Shown here in pieces: positions 37,588-49,600 of a stretch of DNA of 64,000 nucleotides. Position 1 is the stretch's first letter, and every line of letters begins with the position of its first letter. Location of the stretch: positions 138,983,017-139,047,016 of the forward strand of contig NC_088099.1 in NCBI RefSeq assembly GCF_036370855.1, read 5' to 3'. The stretch comes from Dromaius novaehollandiae (Eukaryota; Chordata; Aves; Casuariiformes; Dromaiidae). A program made the translations under genes and the position numbers. Under the pieces are notes generated by a model. The model did not search any database, had not been told where the DNA came from, and saw only the letters and a program-made list of their open reading frames with translations.

Positions 37588-38788
37588 GAGTACAGCATAA
37601 GAGGCAGAGGAAGAACAGCAGAACATGGCAGCTGTAGTATGGCCAGTGTTTCACAACTGACAAGATCTGGGAAGGAAGTGCTGTACAAAAATGAGCGGGA
37701 TAAAAGCTAATGTATTAATCCCCTTTCCCTAGCTAAGGAGAATTCAGGTGCATACAGAAAGGGTAAGTCTTCCAATAGACACAACTAAAAAAAGCTAATA
37801 TGAATAGAGTAAGCAGGTTTTTTTATGCTTAGATGGTTTAGGTCATCGTGCTTATCTTTAGATGGTTACAGTAAACCTAAACTCATTTTGAAGGGTCAAA
37901 CCTAATTAACAGATACTAAGATACAAATTATCCTACCCAGTGTAGAATCTTGCTCCTCATTAGTGCAACATGAAGTGGCAGTGGAAGTTACTTTCAAACA
38001 CCTGGGAATAGTCCCTTCAGCGGCCATCAGATAGTCATGACTGTGAGAGGCAAAATAGTTTTAATAGTTAATGACAACAGAGGAGCATTATTTAATCCTC
38101 CTCTTCCTTTGCCTGAGTAGAAGCAAGGGCTGAGTAGATTTCAGAGCAGTACTACAGGGGTGCGTCTCAGTGTGGTTCTGCATTACAGATGAGGCGGCCT
38201 AATGACAACCACAGACTGGAGTCCCACTCCACTCTGCATTGCTCCCCCTCTCCCTTACTACTTCACTTGCACTTGGTACTCATGGGACCCTATGCAGACC
38301 TGATGACAGGGAATTAAACTGGCAGAAAACTTACCTTGCTTGGGAAGAAGCGCTAGTTACCTATGGCTGGCACACAGGAAGCAGAAAGAAGACAGGGACC
38401 AGAGGGACCAGTCTAGCAGCTGTGCAACCTGGTGTCAGCTCAGTCACAACCTGAGGAGGTGTCAGTACTGCTAGCTCTTAATTACCTTGCCACACGTTGT
38501 GGTATACAGACACAGGAAAATCTCAGAGTTTCTGTTACCACCAAGAAGCAATTTATAGCCATCGCAGTCACTGAGAAACATTGAAAACAGTTCCTAAAGC
38601 CCCAGAAGCAGAGAAATACTGCCTCTATGTAAGATTTTCTTCAACTATCACAAATTTCAGGCAAATACTACTGGGGGAGGAGAGGGGAGATGGAGTTAAC
38701 TCATGATTTCTGATGTTGACAGTAGTGACTTAGAGATCTCTGCCTCTAATGCAGATATCCTTCCCCCATTTTCCAGATCTCACTCCAC

Positions 38789-38812
38789 TTAAAAAAAAAC
38801 AAAAAAAAAACA
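38789..38812. repeat. A-rich tract
   Basis: Two A runs split by a single C, then CACCC. Low complexity. Confidence 0.8.
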
Positions 38813-39329
38813 CCCTAAAGACAACTCCACCCCCAACTATTTGACAATTTAAATCTCTCTAAAGAAATATGTGATGTGAATTCTGGAAATTGGACCTACA
38901 GCCTCACCTTATAGTTACTGAGGCAGGAGTCTGTGGTAGCACTGCATGCATGTACACACACATACACACTGAACAATTTTTTAAAGATAAACATGTTGTA
39001 TAAAAAGTATATCATTTTAACATGCATAAACCCATATTTATGTGTACACGTAAACTTGAAGCATATATATGTATTCTAATTTAAAATCTGTAATTCAAAC
39101 ATTACATGCAATGGAAAAGAGTTACAGATATATGAAGATAGAGGACATGCAGTTCCTCATGAGAAAAGACCTCCAGAATACAATGACACCCGAGGGTAAC
39201 CTTGGGTTACCCAAGATTAAGACTACAACCAGAAGAATAGGAGGCAGATAGAGTGACCACACTCTACACAGAACTAGTATCACCACACTTCATGTTACAA
39301 ATGCGTGATATTTTGAAGGGAGGCCACCT

Positions 39330-39740
39330 CTGACACGGTGTGGCCATGGGACCCAGGAGCAGGCAAAAAAGCTGCAAAAGCACGAGTGGAAGAAGCCCTG
39401 CAGGGGCCTCACCTCGCCCGAGAGCTGCACCTCTGCCTAGGCCCAGGCCCTGGGTCCCTGCCTGGGCTGTGGGCCAGTCAGGCCACCAACCTCGCTTGGC
39501 CTGGGCTTTCCGGCTTCACCGCAGATCTGCCCCATCACCGCAGGCTTGTCTGCTGCCACTGGGCTGGGGCTGACCCCGGATACTGTCACTGGACCTGTTC
39601 AGCCTGTCTCCTTTGGGCACTGGGGGACTGTGCCTTTGCCAGCGAGGGACTGCCCTGCCGGCCCCCTCGGCTCCCCATCCCCTGCGGGGCAGCCGGCCCT
39701 GCTGCTCCCTCACACTCCAGCACAAAGATCTAGTTTCCTA
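39330..39740. repeat. GC-rich block of unknown origin in SPIDR intron 1
   Basis: About 400 bp of GC-rich DNA with sharp edges against AT-rich intron, rich in CCTGG/GGCC/CAGGC words rather than CpG, so it is unlike the three CpG islands. A 131-codon frame (39,338-39,733, plus) and overlapping frames on both strands look like the by-product of composition: they are rich in Pro, Gly, Ala, Leu and Trp and have no motif I know. It may be part of an avian repeat family (for example an LTR or other insertion), but I could not name it or see target-site duplications. Confidence 0.4.
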
Positions 39741-41658
39741 AGACCTCTGCTGCAGGAGTATGTCAGCTAGCTCACAGAAATGTAAAGTTCTAACAGCTCT
39801 TCACTTTCCTTCTAGTCTGCTTCAAGGCAACAAAGAAACTAATATTTAAAAGAACTAGTTTCTCTCAATAATAAATATTTATAACAAAGCTAATCCCAAG
39901 GACGTGCTGTTCTCAAAGAAATGCAGTGACAACAGCAAGTTCTCTTAATCTTGATTCACAAGGTTAATCGTAGTCTTTTTCCTCTAGCATAAAAACAGGA
40001 CACATCAAAAATAGATTGTGTAATTTATTAATGCTATAAATGAAGTGCCTAGAAACATGATATCTGGTATTAAAAAAAAAAAAAGAAAAAGAAACACTGA
40101 ATCTGGCTCAAAAGAGCTAGATCATGTAGACTTGGTGTCCCTCATCAAAAAAAAACCCAGTATTTATTACAAAACAGAAAGTTATGCATAAAAAATTTGT
40201 GGATTACATAGAATGTCCAAAGACAAAATGTGACTCCTGAAATCTTGAATTAAAAAGAGGGAGACTACAATGGCCAACTTACGTAGAAATTGTCCGCTGA
40301 CCTCTATTTAGAAAGTATTGCATTTGGCTTTGGAGCAACTCCTAATGGAGTAAAAATAAATTCCTGTTATTGGTATCAGTGAAAGTAGAATCAAGCCCCC
40401 CAGGCAAAACACATGGAACATAATCCTTTGGCCATTATTCCTTCAGTCATCTCCAGCCAGATAAAACATAAGTCGTCTACATTTGGGGTGGGGGCTAGTG
40501 AGGAAAAAGGAAACATGCGCCGAAAATTCATTAAATACATAATGATTATACACTGGACTCAAAGTATAAGGTGAGGTTGGGGGATTGGTTTTGACTTTCA
40601 AATACACAGGCCTATCCAGAACATCTCCACTCAACCAGTCAACATATTGTTCTTACTCATGCCAATATTTGTTAGCCAGAAGCACCCTCAATAGTCCTTG
40701 GACTGTATGAGTCAAAGACTACTCACTGCACAGCCCTGTACACTCCAGACAATCCCACTTCCTCGGGGCTGTTCCGAAAACCATGGAATTGACCCAAGAA
40801 AGCATTTATCAATACATTTTCTACTTCAGATGCAAGCAGCATTTTTTAGACATTTACCTGCGTTAACACATACAGAGCAGCACAAGTGTAAGAACAAAAA
40901 AATAATAAAATGCTTCACTACATAAACTCCTGCTACAGACACACAAAACCTTCTAGAAGGTAGTTACGTCACTGAAGTATTACTAGAAAGCATTTAAATA
41001 CTATTGTCTTATTCTTCCCTAACACAGAGCAGATCAAACAGCAAAGTACTGAAAATTTCAGCTCTAGTTTCCAGAGATGTATTGATTTTTTTTAAAACTT
41101 TTGAAGGGAACAATCACAAAAAAAGCACATGCGAAAATCAATCAGACACTGACCAACAGCCATCCTCATCTTTCACCTCTGTCCACACAGACTTCAAAAA
41201 AAAGTAACTACTCTAAAATAAGAGTCCTAGGCTTTAAAAGACTGATTTTAAAACAGCACAGAACTAAATTTTCACAACAGGTATCTCATTTTCAGCAAAA
41301 CTCTGTGTTAATATTACTGAGCTCCTGAAAGTCTAGTCACTGCTTTCAGTGCCTGGAGAAAATGTAAATTTTTCTTTCTTTCAAATCCTTAAACATCCTT
41401 GCATTTCTAACTCAAGTGAAGATCTAAGTAAAGGTTGCAGAATGAAAACTGTAGTCTGCATTTACTTAAGCCAAGAGTCATTCCTATGAAAACAGGCATA
41501 TATATTTTCCAAAGACTATTCGCATGAATACCTAAGATCCTGAGAAAGGTTATCATCAAGTTGCAGTCATTTGTAAAAAAATTCTGAACTGTATAACCAC
41601 AGTCACGGTGACCTGACCTACCTCTTAATGACTGTCAGCGTGCTGTTTATATATTTAA

Positions 41659-41694
41659 AAAAAAAAAAGTTTTGAAAAAAAACTTTTTTTAATC
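41659..41694. repeat. A/T inverted repeat
   Basis: AAAAAAGTTTT followed after a short spacer by AAAACTTTTTTT can form a hairpin of about 11 bp. It lies in intron 1, upstream of the 41.8-kb microsatellite in plus-strand coordinates. No terminator role is implied in this genome. Confidence 0.5.
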
Positions 41695-41795
41695 AATGTT
41701 GAGGTATAAGATTGACAGCTTTAAATCATAGCTTTAAAGTTTTTTCTTTTTTGATTTTTAGCACTCAATGAAAAGCTATTTTCATTGACTGATGT

Positions 41796-41853
41796 GTATG
41801 TACATATATATACATATATATATACATATATATATATATGTATATATATATAA
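41796..41853. repeat. (TACATATATA)n / (TA)n microsatellite
   Basis: About 58 bp of alternating TA with periodic TACATA and TGTATA interruptions. Largely self-complementary. Confidence 0.9.
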
Positions 41854-43791
41854 AACCTTTTCAACATCGTTTTTAACCTATACATGCTTATTTAAGTAAC
41901 TGGGTAATATAATACATGTTTACATTGAGGAAAAACACCTCATGGAACATGAATGCTTTTGAATTTCACTTTTCATTCATGAATGATGTCAAGCTACAGT
42001 CAGAGAGAAATCTGGATTCTATCAAAATGGTCAAAACAGAAGTATTTTAGAAAAGCTTTTACAGGATTAAATTACTCAAAATATTTAGGATACATAACAA
42101 AAACTTATGGTATGTTTTGTTTTTAAAATAGTCGAATTAACAGAGTAGTCATTGAGTGGAGAGGACTGCTGTCTTCTTACTTGATCAGCATAGCTTTGAT
42201 GGATACAGTAAGGAGAAACACTATCTTTGTTTTCAGAAAAAACTATTACTATCAAAAACTGTAGCTACATTGCAAAAAGATCTGGTTCTACCTCAACGGG
42301 GCAGAGTTTTTCACTAGCAGGGTCGATAACTTGAAAACTTTTAGAAGAAAATATGCATAGTGTCTATGTAATTTAAGTGAATTATAACAGGTTATTTTAA
42401 GCATCTTGACATTTTTATTTTAGAATAATACATTTAAAATGTATTTACTTTTAAGATTGAGGGAGGGAGGAATATTCACCACTTCGATGCACATGCTAAA
42501 TAAAAAAATAAATGTTTTAGAATCTAAATCTGCCATTTGAACTCTATTTGCATTTATATAGCAAACAACAATGAGGCTCTTAAGTCTGTCTAAAGCCTTT
42601 CAGCAGTACCTTTACACCAGCATAAGTACTATTAATCAGACAGAAACTGCAGCCCGCTTACTATCCTGGAAGTATCATCAAATGCGCCAAGCAAAGTACC
42701 TAAGTGAGAAGACAAAACAGTTGATGAAATGCCTCTTTCTAGTCACACTCCTGTGTCCCTCTAACACCCAAAGAAAATAAGCTTTGCTTTCCAAAGAAAG
42801 CAAAATATTAAGCCTAGCAGTTTGGACGAAAGTCTCTTTTCCTCTTGTAGTTTATCTTCAAGCACACTTATTTCTGAGTGTCACCTAATTAAAAAAAAGC
42901 TCAAAGTAACTGCAGTTTCTGCTCACTACAGTTGTGTTTCCATTGTGTAACTTGAACAAAAGGTCAGTTTAACAGCTGTATTACAATCCAAACTATCAAG
43001 AACTTGGTAGAAGTTTTCTTATCTGCCTCCTCTTCCAGTGGGGTGGGCTGTCTCTATTCGTTTTGTACATAATTCCTACATACTAGTTTTGCTTTTGAAA
43101 AGGTCAAGGTTAAAACACCTTTTCCGGTAGTTTTAAGGACCTGGAACGTAGGCCTGCAAACAGCGGATAAAAGCAAGCATTTACATGGGGGGTGGTTTCT
43201 CAGGGGTCACTTGCACGCGTGCTTTAGTTCACAGGGTCCGAGCCACTTTTTGCCCTGTTAACACACAGAGAAACGAGCAGCATCATGACCACCCTAGAGA
43301 GCGCATGTCTAACGCTGCTGGGCTTTCAGAAGTCCTGCTACCAGGAGAGAGGATTAAACGACGTTATCGCTCCCTCTCCCGGGAAACACTTCTCATTTCA
43401 GCCTGCGATTAGGGGCTTTTTGCAGCATCTCTCCCAGCTCGGCGGAGCGGAAAGCCGCCAGCCGCGGTTGCGCTCACGCCCGGCGGCTCCTCCCTCGCCA
43501 ACACCCGCGCTTGGCGCCGAGCCCGAGGCACCGCTACCCGCGCTCGCAGCCGCACGGCCCGGCCGCAGGCTGACCGGGAGCGCGGGCGGGCCGCGGAGCC
43601 GCCGACGCGCAGAGCGCCGCAGGAGCTCCCCCGAGCGGCGCTGACGCCAGCCGCCGCGCAGCCCCCAGGCAAGGCCACGGCGGCCGTTACGCCGCCGCGC
43701 GGGCCCGGCCGCCCCAGCAGCCCCCTCCCCCCTCCCGTGGCCACGGCGCCGCGCGCCCCCCTCCACTCCTCGCGCGCGCACACGCAGGTAC

Positions 43792-43806
43792 CTTCCTACT
43801 GGGCAT
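43792..43806 (-). CDS. SPIDR: SPIDR coding exon 1 (five codons)
   Basis: The coding part of exon 1 is only ATG CCC AGT AGG AAG, encoding MPSRK, followed by the donor AAG|GTACCT at 43,791. It joins in phase 0 to exon 2, giving MPSRKRKRFWNAECTSF. Human SPIDR starts MPRGSRARGSKRKRSWNTEC, so both the start and the KRKR junction fit, with a shorter leader in this species. The ATG has a purine-rich upstream context (GGGGGAG-ATG). Its place in the CpG island, next to promoter motifs, supports the start. The 5' UTR extends to the right by an unknown length. Confidence 0.88.
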
Positions 43807-44030
43807 CTCCCCCTGCCAAGGCGGCCACGTCCCTCGTCACGTGGCAGGGGAGTCCCCAGCCCGCTCCTCGCACGCCCCCTCCCTTTGCAGCTTTGGCGCC
43901 GCGAAAGCCTCGGCGCCTGATTGGGCGGACGCGGTGCAGTGCGGGTGACGTGTAGGGAAGGCGGATGTTTCCGAGGGCGGGGGGGATAGAAAGCGGGGGC
44001 TGCTAAGCGCCTGCCCGGCGCGCGGCGTGG

Positions 44031-44040
44031 GCGCATGCGC
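44031..44040. promoter_or_regulatory. NRF1-type palindrome
   Basis: GCGCATGCGC, the perfect core of the nuclear respiratory factor 1 site, about 225 bp upstream of the SPIDR start codon in the CpG island. Confidence 0.6.
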
Positions 44041-44764
44041 CATGCGGGAGCCGGGCGCGGGGGAGCCGTTGGCGGGTGCGCCAGTTGGTGACCTCGCAGC
44101 TGGCTCTGCCCGTTACAGCGGGTGCCTCGGCCCGTCCGCGCGGTGCTGCCCCCGCCGCCTCACGCGGAGGGGCTGCGGGGAAGCAGGCGGCGGGGGGAGC
44201 GCTGGGCACCGGGGCTCTGGAGAGGCCCGAGTCGTCTCTTCGTAGCGGCCTCGCTAGCTGAGGGGCGGCGCCCGGGACGGGCGGGGAGCTCCTGTCAGCA
44301 GTGGGTTCGGGGTAGAAAGAGCTCTCTCAGCCTGCGTTCAGCCTGCGCGTCCTTCGCGATAGCCAAATTAACTCAAAAGAAAATCTCAGAACTGAGTTTT
44401 GCTGCTTAACACCGCAAGGAAATAAACAAAGCAACCGCTATCTAAACCCTGGCTAAATGCCCAAGCAACAAGTAATACCTAAATGCAAAGCAAGATGCTG
44501 TATGAAAAACATGTTCTTAGTTAAGCCATTAATTTAAGATTTTTAACTCCCGAAACTAAGGACAAATGAGCAGATAAATTTACAGGAAAAAGTCATATCA
44601 GAGCTAAGATGTACGGACTAAAAATTGCTTTGTGCATTGAACTCTTCTTCCACAAAACAGTTAATTGCAACTTACTGAAGGGAAAAACTTTTTTGTGATG
44701 CAAATGGAAGCATTGGCGGAAAAGGGATATTTGGGTTATTTTTTATTGTATATCAAACTTTCTG

Positions 44765-44860
44765 TGTGCTCTTGAGAAGGTCACTTAGGCCTGTCAGTGC
44801 TGTTCTTCAGAAACAATAATAAACAGTCTTTGCAAAATGAGGTAATTGTATCTTGTATCT
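44765..44860 (+). repeat. Possible MIR-like fragment
   Basis: CTTGAGAAGGTCACTTAGGC and, after a gap, TTTGCAAAATGAGGTAAT resemble the MIR core (cttgggcaagtcacttaac ... ctgtaaaatgaggataat). Diverged. Confidence 0.4.
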
Positions 44861-46127
44861 TAAGCTTAATTAACTAGAATTTCTAAAGCACACATTTTCA
44901 GGGAATGCACTATATGACTGCAATTTTTATTATTAAACCCTAATTATATGTATGTATGTCTATAGTTTACATTTTGTATTTTTCCAAGGCACCCTGTGGC
45001 CAATACCCATCACACATTCCCTTTATAAAACTACCACTAATTAAAATGGATTTTGCAATGAGAGCAGAGCCAGAAACATCATCATCCAGAGCTCATACTG
45101 CCTTTGATTGTTTTGTCAAACAGAGTTAAAAGCACTCTGTTCTCATCCTTCCAGAACTTAGCAGTATTTCTACAATTATTAGATTGTCAAATGAATTCTA
45201 TTATATATCAAAGTGGTTTTCTTTGATATTTGAAGAAATATGTTACTGTACTATTCCATTAAATAGGCTACATTAGAGCTAAATCACTTGTCAGAAAGCA
45301 ACCCCATATATTATAAATTAAAATAGAAGGGTGATTGCTTTTAAATTAATGTTTCTGTGGAGAAAGAATAATTTGTGCCTAGCTTCTTCACAAGAGCTTA
45401 AGAAAGCTGTATAATACCAGTATGTTTTTCTTCAAGTTCATTAAAAATCTTGGTGGGTTATGCTTGTGGATGACATAATTAACATTTTTAGCTACACCAT
45501 TTTTGAAGAAAAAATTTTCACATACATCTGCAAGCACATCTGTATTCTTGCTGGCTTAAGGGACAGTTTGAGTCTGCTATTTTATCTGATATACTGATTC
45601 ACTACATGTGTGCTCAAGATCAAAATTGCCATTGCTCAAGGAATATTATGACATAGTACATTTTTTGTATTTTAACTGCATTATAGTTCTATGAAAAATG
45701 TAAAATTCCTGTTAACAATAAAATTGTCTTTAGTGAAGTTCATAAGGAAGAGCATTTATTTATCTGTGATGCTCTTGATTACACAGATAATATTTCTCAA
45801 TCCATATATAGAAAGAACTCTCTCAAAGAAACAAAATGTAGTTTATACAAATTAATCAAAAGATAAGGAGACTTAAATGAGTGAAGCTTGGAGAATTTGT
45901 TTCCACTGACTGAATACATTTGTCTTTCATTCTGACATGAGTTTATGGATTAATTTCCTCTTGTGAAACATTAAGTTACAGCTTTAAAAGTTTTCCAGTG
46001 AATAAAACCTAGTAAGAACAATGTCAAATTCAAATCTAGAGATTTTGGGTTGGGTCATTTCCTTAGTGAAGTCTAAAGAGTCACAAACATCCCAGCCACT
46101 TTATCACTATGAGGTAGAGGAGAAAAA

Positions 46128-46157
46128 ACTGATTAAGGATTTACTGATTAAGGATTT
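46128..46157. repeat. 15-bp tandem duplication
   Basis: ACTGATTAAGGATTT occurs twice in direct succession without mismatch. Confidence 0.9.
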
Positions 46158-46663
46158 TAGAATGTGCCCTTCAATGTCAGTTTGATATTTATGAATTATC
46201 TGGCAATAGATGATCCCAAGGCCTAGGCTGGTTCACCCGGTCTAGAGCCAAAATAACATTTTGTTCTGCAGACTGCATTACGTTCTGATGATTACCAGCT
46301 TTCTAAGGTTTGCCAGGGAACAACATAACAAAGTTCAGACTCTTTAATCCCAAAGGTGTGATGTCAGTTCCACAATAAATTAAACCGGACTATTCCACAA
46401 TATCATATATGGCTTTGCTGAGAGAAGGTACAGACTTGGCAAAAAACACTCAGGGGATGCCAGGTTTCAGTGAAGCAAATGGAGTAAACTTTATACATTC
46501 ACAGGAATTGAAAGTTAATATATGATAATTTGAAAATCAAAAGAAAAAATAGCTTTTAAATGAATCAACATATCCATGAGGAATCTTTAAACAAGTCTTC
46601 TTGCCCTCAAGTCACAAAGCTACAACGTGGAAGAGATCCATCCTAGGGTTGCTCCACACTTGA

Positions 46664-46677
46664 CCAGCAGAGGGTGG
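46664..46677 (+). promoter_or_regulatory. Candidate CTCF-binding motif
   Basis: CCAGCAGAGGGTGG matches the vertebrate CTCF core (CCASYAGRKGGCRS) at all but about one position. It lies in the spacer between SPIDR and the SELENOI-like gene, where an insulator would make sense. Motif match only. Confidence 0.5.
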
Positions 46678-49600
46678 TTTTGTACAGGGCAGAGGCCTTG
46701 TTAGCACACACTGTATTGTCTTTCTAGCATCTCAGCATCACACCACCAGCCACTGTGCACTATTTTATAATGGCTGACGTTTTTATATCTTTTCCTGCAA
46801 TTTCTGTGTTCTGTGCTAAAAAAGAAATATAAGTAAATAACTTTTCTACAGACAGTTAAACTTGGGACCCATATTACCTCTCTTATATATCTCTAGTTTA
46901 ACAAGATAAATGCAAATAAAATAAGTTTTTCAAAGCTAAAACTGATCATCTATCTTGAAAGTAATCTGTTTTGGCTGTAACTAGCAAAAAAATACATCCA
47001 TGTATTCTGAGCCGGAAAAAAATGGCACTTTTTTCACTTCAATCTTAATGCCAGTTTACTTGCACTAGAGTTCTTCCTGTTCATTTAATTCAGCAACATT
47101 TAAAGTTATTGAAATAATGATAACACTGCACTATATAAAACTGAGTTAATCTGAAACTGAATTTCCTCTCTTAGGGCAAATATTAATACTAATTTAGCAT
47201 AATCATTTTTATCTCTTTTTTTAAGGTGTGCCCTTGCCTTTAACACTTTGCAAAAACTTTTATTGAAAAACACTTAAGATAATACCATGCACAAGGAAGA
47301 ATAATATGTTGAAAAGGTTATGGGGACTGCCAGCTGTCTACAGTCAAGAAGATCTTGTTAGTTGGAAAGCAAAAAGTTGATCTTCAACTTCACTTAAAGC
47401 CACTGTATCTATACTTGTAGGCTACATCTATTACTGCTAAAGGAAAGAAGGCTGAGTGGCATGGACTCACTTGCATCCGTACCGCTTAAGCCTTGTTGCT
47501 TTCTAGCAGCCTGAAGAAAGCTGGCTGGAGTAACCAAAGCGGGGCTGGGAACATGGTAAATGTGTGAGCAGTGTGGTCCCCCATGCCCCAGACTTTGCCA
47601 CTGGCCACATCTATACTAGTGAACTAAAGGGAGCAAGGTCACAGGCTTGAGTACTGTCCTGTGACTGTCCTCACTGTTCAGCTGTCAGTGGGCTCCCTGG
47701 CCTGGTTTAGGCCCATGCTAGCTGGTGCATTCCCAAGCAATGCCCCTGGCACTGTTTAGGAGATGGCCCAAGCCAGAACATGTTCTCAGTAGGCAGTATG
47801 GATGAGGCCACCTTGACTTGGAAGGAGAAAAGAGATTAATTATATGGTCACAAGATGTACCATGCCACTTGCCTTACCAGCCAGAGAATGGGTTCAAGCC
47901 TGTTGTATTTACTAGTATAGTACTACCTGATTTTTTGTTTTAAGAATATTTCTTTCATCACCACAGCAATATGGAGAAGATCTCTGAAGAGCTGTGATCT
48001 ACAGCATGCAATGGATGCAGACAAAACAAGAATTAAGCTGTGGTGTTTAAATAGTCCTCTGTGATAGTAGGTCCCCTGGGCTCATCTCAGGAGAGGCTAC
48101 CTTATAATTCCAAAGTTTGCAGTAATGCAGCTAAGAACCAAAAGCCATTGCCCCTCCCTAGGCTTCCCCAAACTGAAACCCTACTTTTTTCCTATTACTG
48201 GTTCCATCTTCTTTAAATATATCCCTTCACCACATAGTGCTTACTTTGTGAGCCTGCCTTTCTCTCAGCGTAAGGTCTGTTCACTGCTATGAATCACAGT
48301 CTGGAACAAGGAAGAGCTGCCTGGCTCAGGAGCAAGTTAGCATGCATTGCTGTGGAATAACTTGCTGTTGTGCAAGACAACTGCTCATTTTATTTCTATA
48401 CACATTCTTTTCAGAACAGATGACTTTTCTTTTCCAGATAGCACTTGGATAGGCATCCCCAGAAACCTCACACAACGGGCCTGTATCTGCCCAGAATCAC
48501 TTGCCTTGCCGCAGGGTTGTACCCAGACACGTCCAGCACAGCCTATGATACTCAGCATTCCTTGTCCTTCAGCTGGGTGATTCTCTACACCATGTTATCC
48601 ATGTCTGCTAAGCAGCTCCAGGATCACAGAGAGTCCAAACACAAACTGAAGGAATCAGACCTGCTCCTATGGCCAGGTCACCCTTCACATATCTGCAGTA
48701 TCCAACATAATTCACTGATGAGTGCCCCAGAGGAAGAGAGAGGCTGTAACAGTGCTGCATATGGAGGCACACCTTCTGAAATGGTCCCAAGAGAGCAGTG
48801 CCCAGTGGAACGCAGCCCAAAGCAGTGGTCATTGCCCCTGCATGATGCCCAGTGCACCACAGATACACTAGAAAACAGGCAAAAGAGAGGACTGCAGTAC
48901 ACACTGGTTGCTCATCGCACTTCCATTGCAACCTCTTATGGCTAACAAAACATAATCTGGCTATGCTATTTGCCGTTTTTTCCTATCATTTGTTTTCTAA
49001 ACACTACCTGTGAATTCAGTTCATTATCAATGAAGCAAGTTTCTAAGCATTAGGACCATATTCTGAAACTCACAAAGTGGTCTTCAAATAGTTTTTGTTG
49101 ATGTAACAAAAATAGCCCTCATTTAGCTGATTAAACAAAATTGGAGGTCACCTTTAAGGTCCCCTCAGTGAACTCTCAGTACATGTCTGTCTTCATGGAG
49201 CGTACCTCTGACCATGGGCAAACTGTGAAACTGCAAATGGACAACTGGCTCTGGAACTGATACAGCAATTTTTGAGGACAGGTGATCATTTTCTAGCACG
49301 CAGTACAAATACTAGATTAAACAGCCTTGAGTTATAAATGAGGTTAACAAATCAAGAAAAGTTTATGGGGGGCCTGAAACTTAAACTAAGCCTCTAGCCT
49401 GACTCTAGTGATCCTAGAACAGCTTTCTGCTTTTGCAGCGTAGGCATCCTGAATGTCAACAGATCCCTGATTCAGCTGCTTTTGTGGCTCTCAGGCACAA
49501 TTTTTACCTGTTTGCATCATGATATTTTTCTTTTGCAAGACCTCATGGTAATGCAGAGGGAAGCACTACCTGAGTCCTAGATATTACATATTCAAGGGAA

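Larger units (their letters stand above)
35514..43791 (-). other. SPIDR: SPIDR intron 1
   Basis: 8.3-kb intron. Holds a G12A22 run (37.55 kb), a GC-rich block of unknown nature (39.33-39.74 kb), a TA/CATA microsatellite (41.8 kb), an A/T inverted repeat (41.66 kb) and A-rich tracts near 38.79 and 40.07 kb. The remaining stretches show nothing I can support as a gene. Confidence 0.85.
1..43900 (-). other. SPIDR: SPIDR gene, 5' part (transcribed right to left, continues past the left edge)
   Basis: Gene span built from five spliced coding exons whose phases fit exactly: 15, 156, 79, 186 and 158 nt, summing to 594 nt or 198 codons without a stop. SPIDR is a nuclear scaffold that brings BLM helicase and RAD51 together during homologous recombination and, with FIGNL1, helps control RAD51 foci. 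The human protein is about 915 residues, so only roughly the first fifth is visible. That part is low-complexity, serine- and acid-rich, with no catalytic domain. The homology is my recollection of human SPIDR: KRKRSWNTEC, AWLRCGEGFQ, ITWSSSGSD and ELQFIDWE all have close counterparts in the same order. Promoter and start lie in the 43.4-44.3 kb CpG island. The span limits are approximate: the transcription start is not mapped, and the 3' part is outside the window. Confidence 0.9.
43432..44290. promoter_or_regulatory. SPIDR promoter CpG island
   Basis: Dense CpG- and GC-rich region covering SPIDR exon 1 and its upstream flank. Read for the minus-strand gene, it holds an E-box CACGTG (43,838-43,843), a CCAAT box (ATTGG on plus at 43,920-43,924), a TGACGT CRE-like site (43,946-43,951) and a perfect NRF1-type palindrome GCGCATGCGC (44,031-44,040). 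All lie within about 235 bp upstream of the start codon. No TATA box is obvious, as expected for a CpG-island housekeeping promoter. The long frames on both strands here are composition effects. Divergent plus-strand transcription is possible, but I see no coding exon for it. Confidence 0.85.

Noticed and set aside
43398..44036. 212-codon minus-strand frame over the SPIDR CpG island, and overlapping frames on both strands
   Set aside because: GC-rich DNA has few stops. The protein is an Arg/Pro/Gly/Ala string with no family match, and the real SPIDR start (43,792-43,806) is in another context with proper splicing.
48347..48945. Protein-coding gene between the two CpG islands
   Set aside because: Several overlapping frames on both strands, none with a signal, domain, promoter or splice sites.
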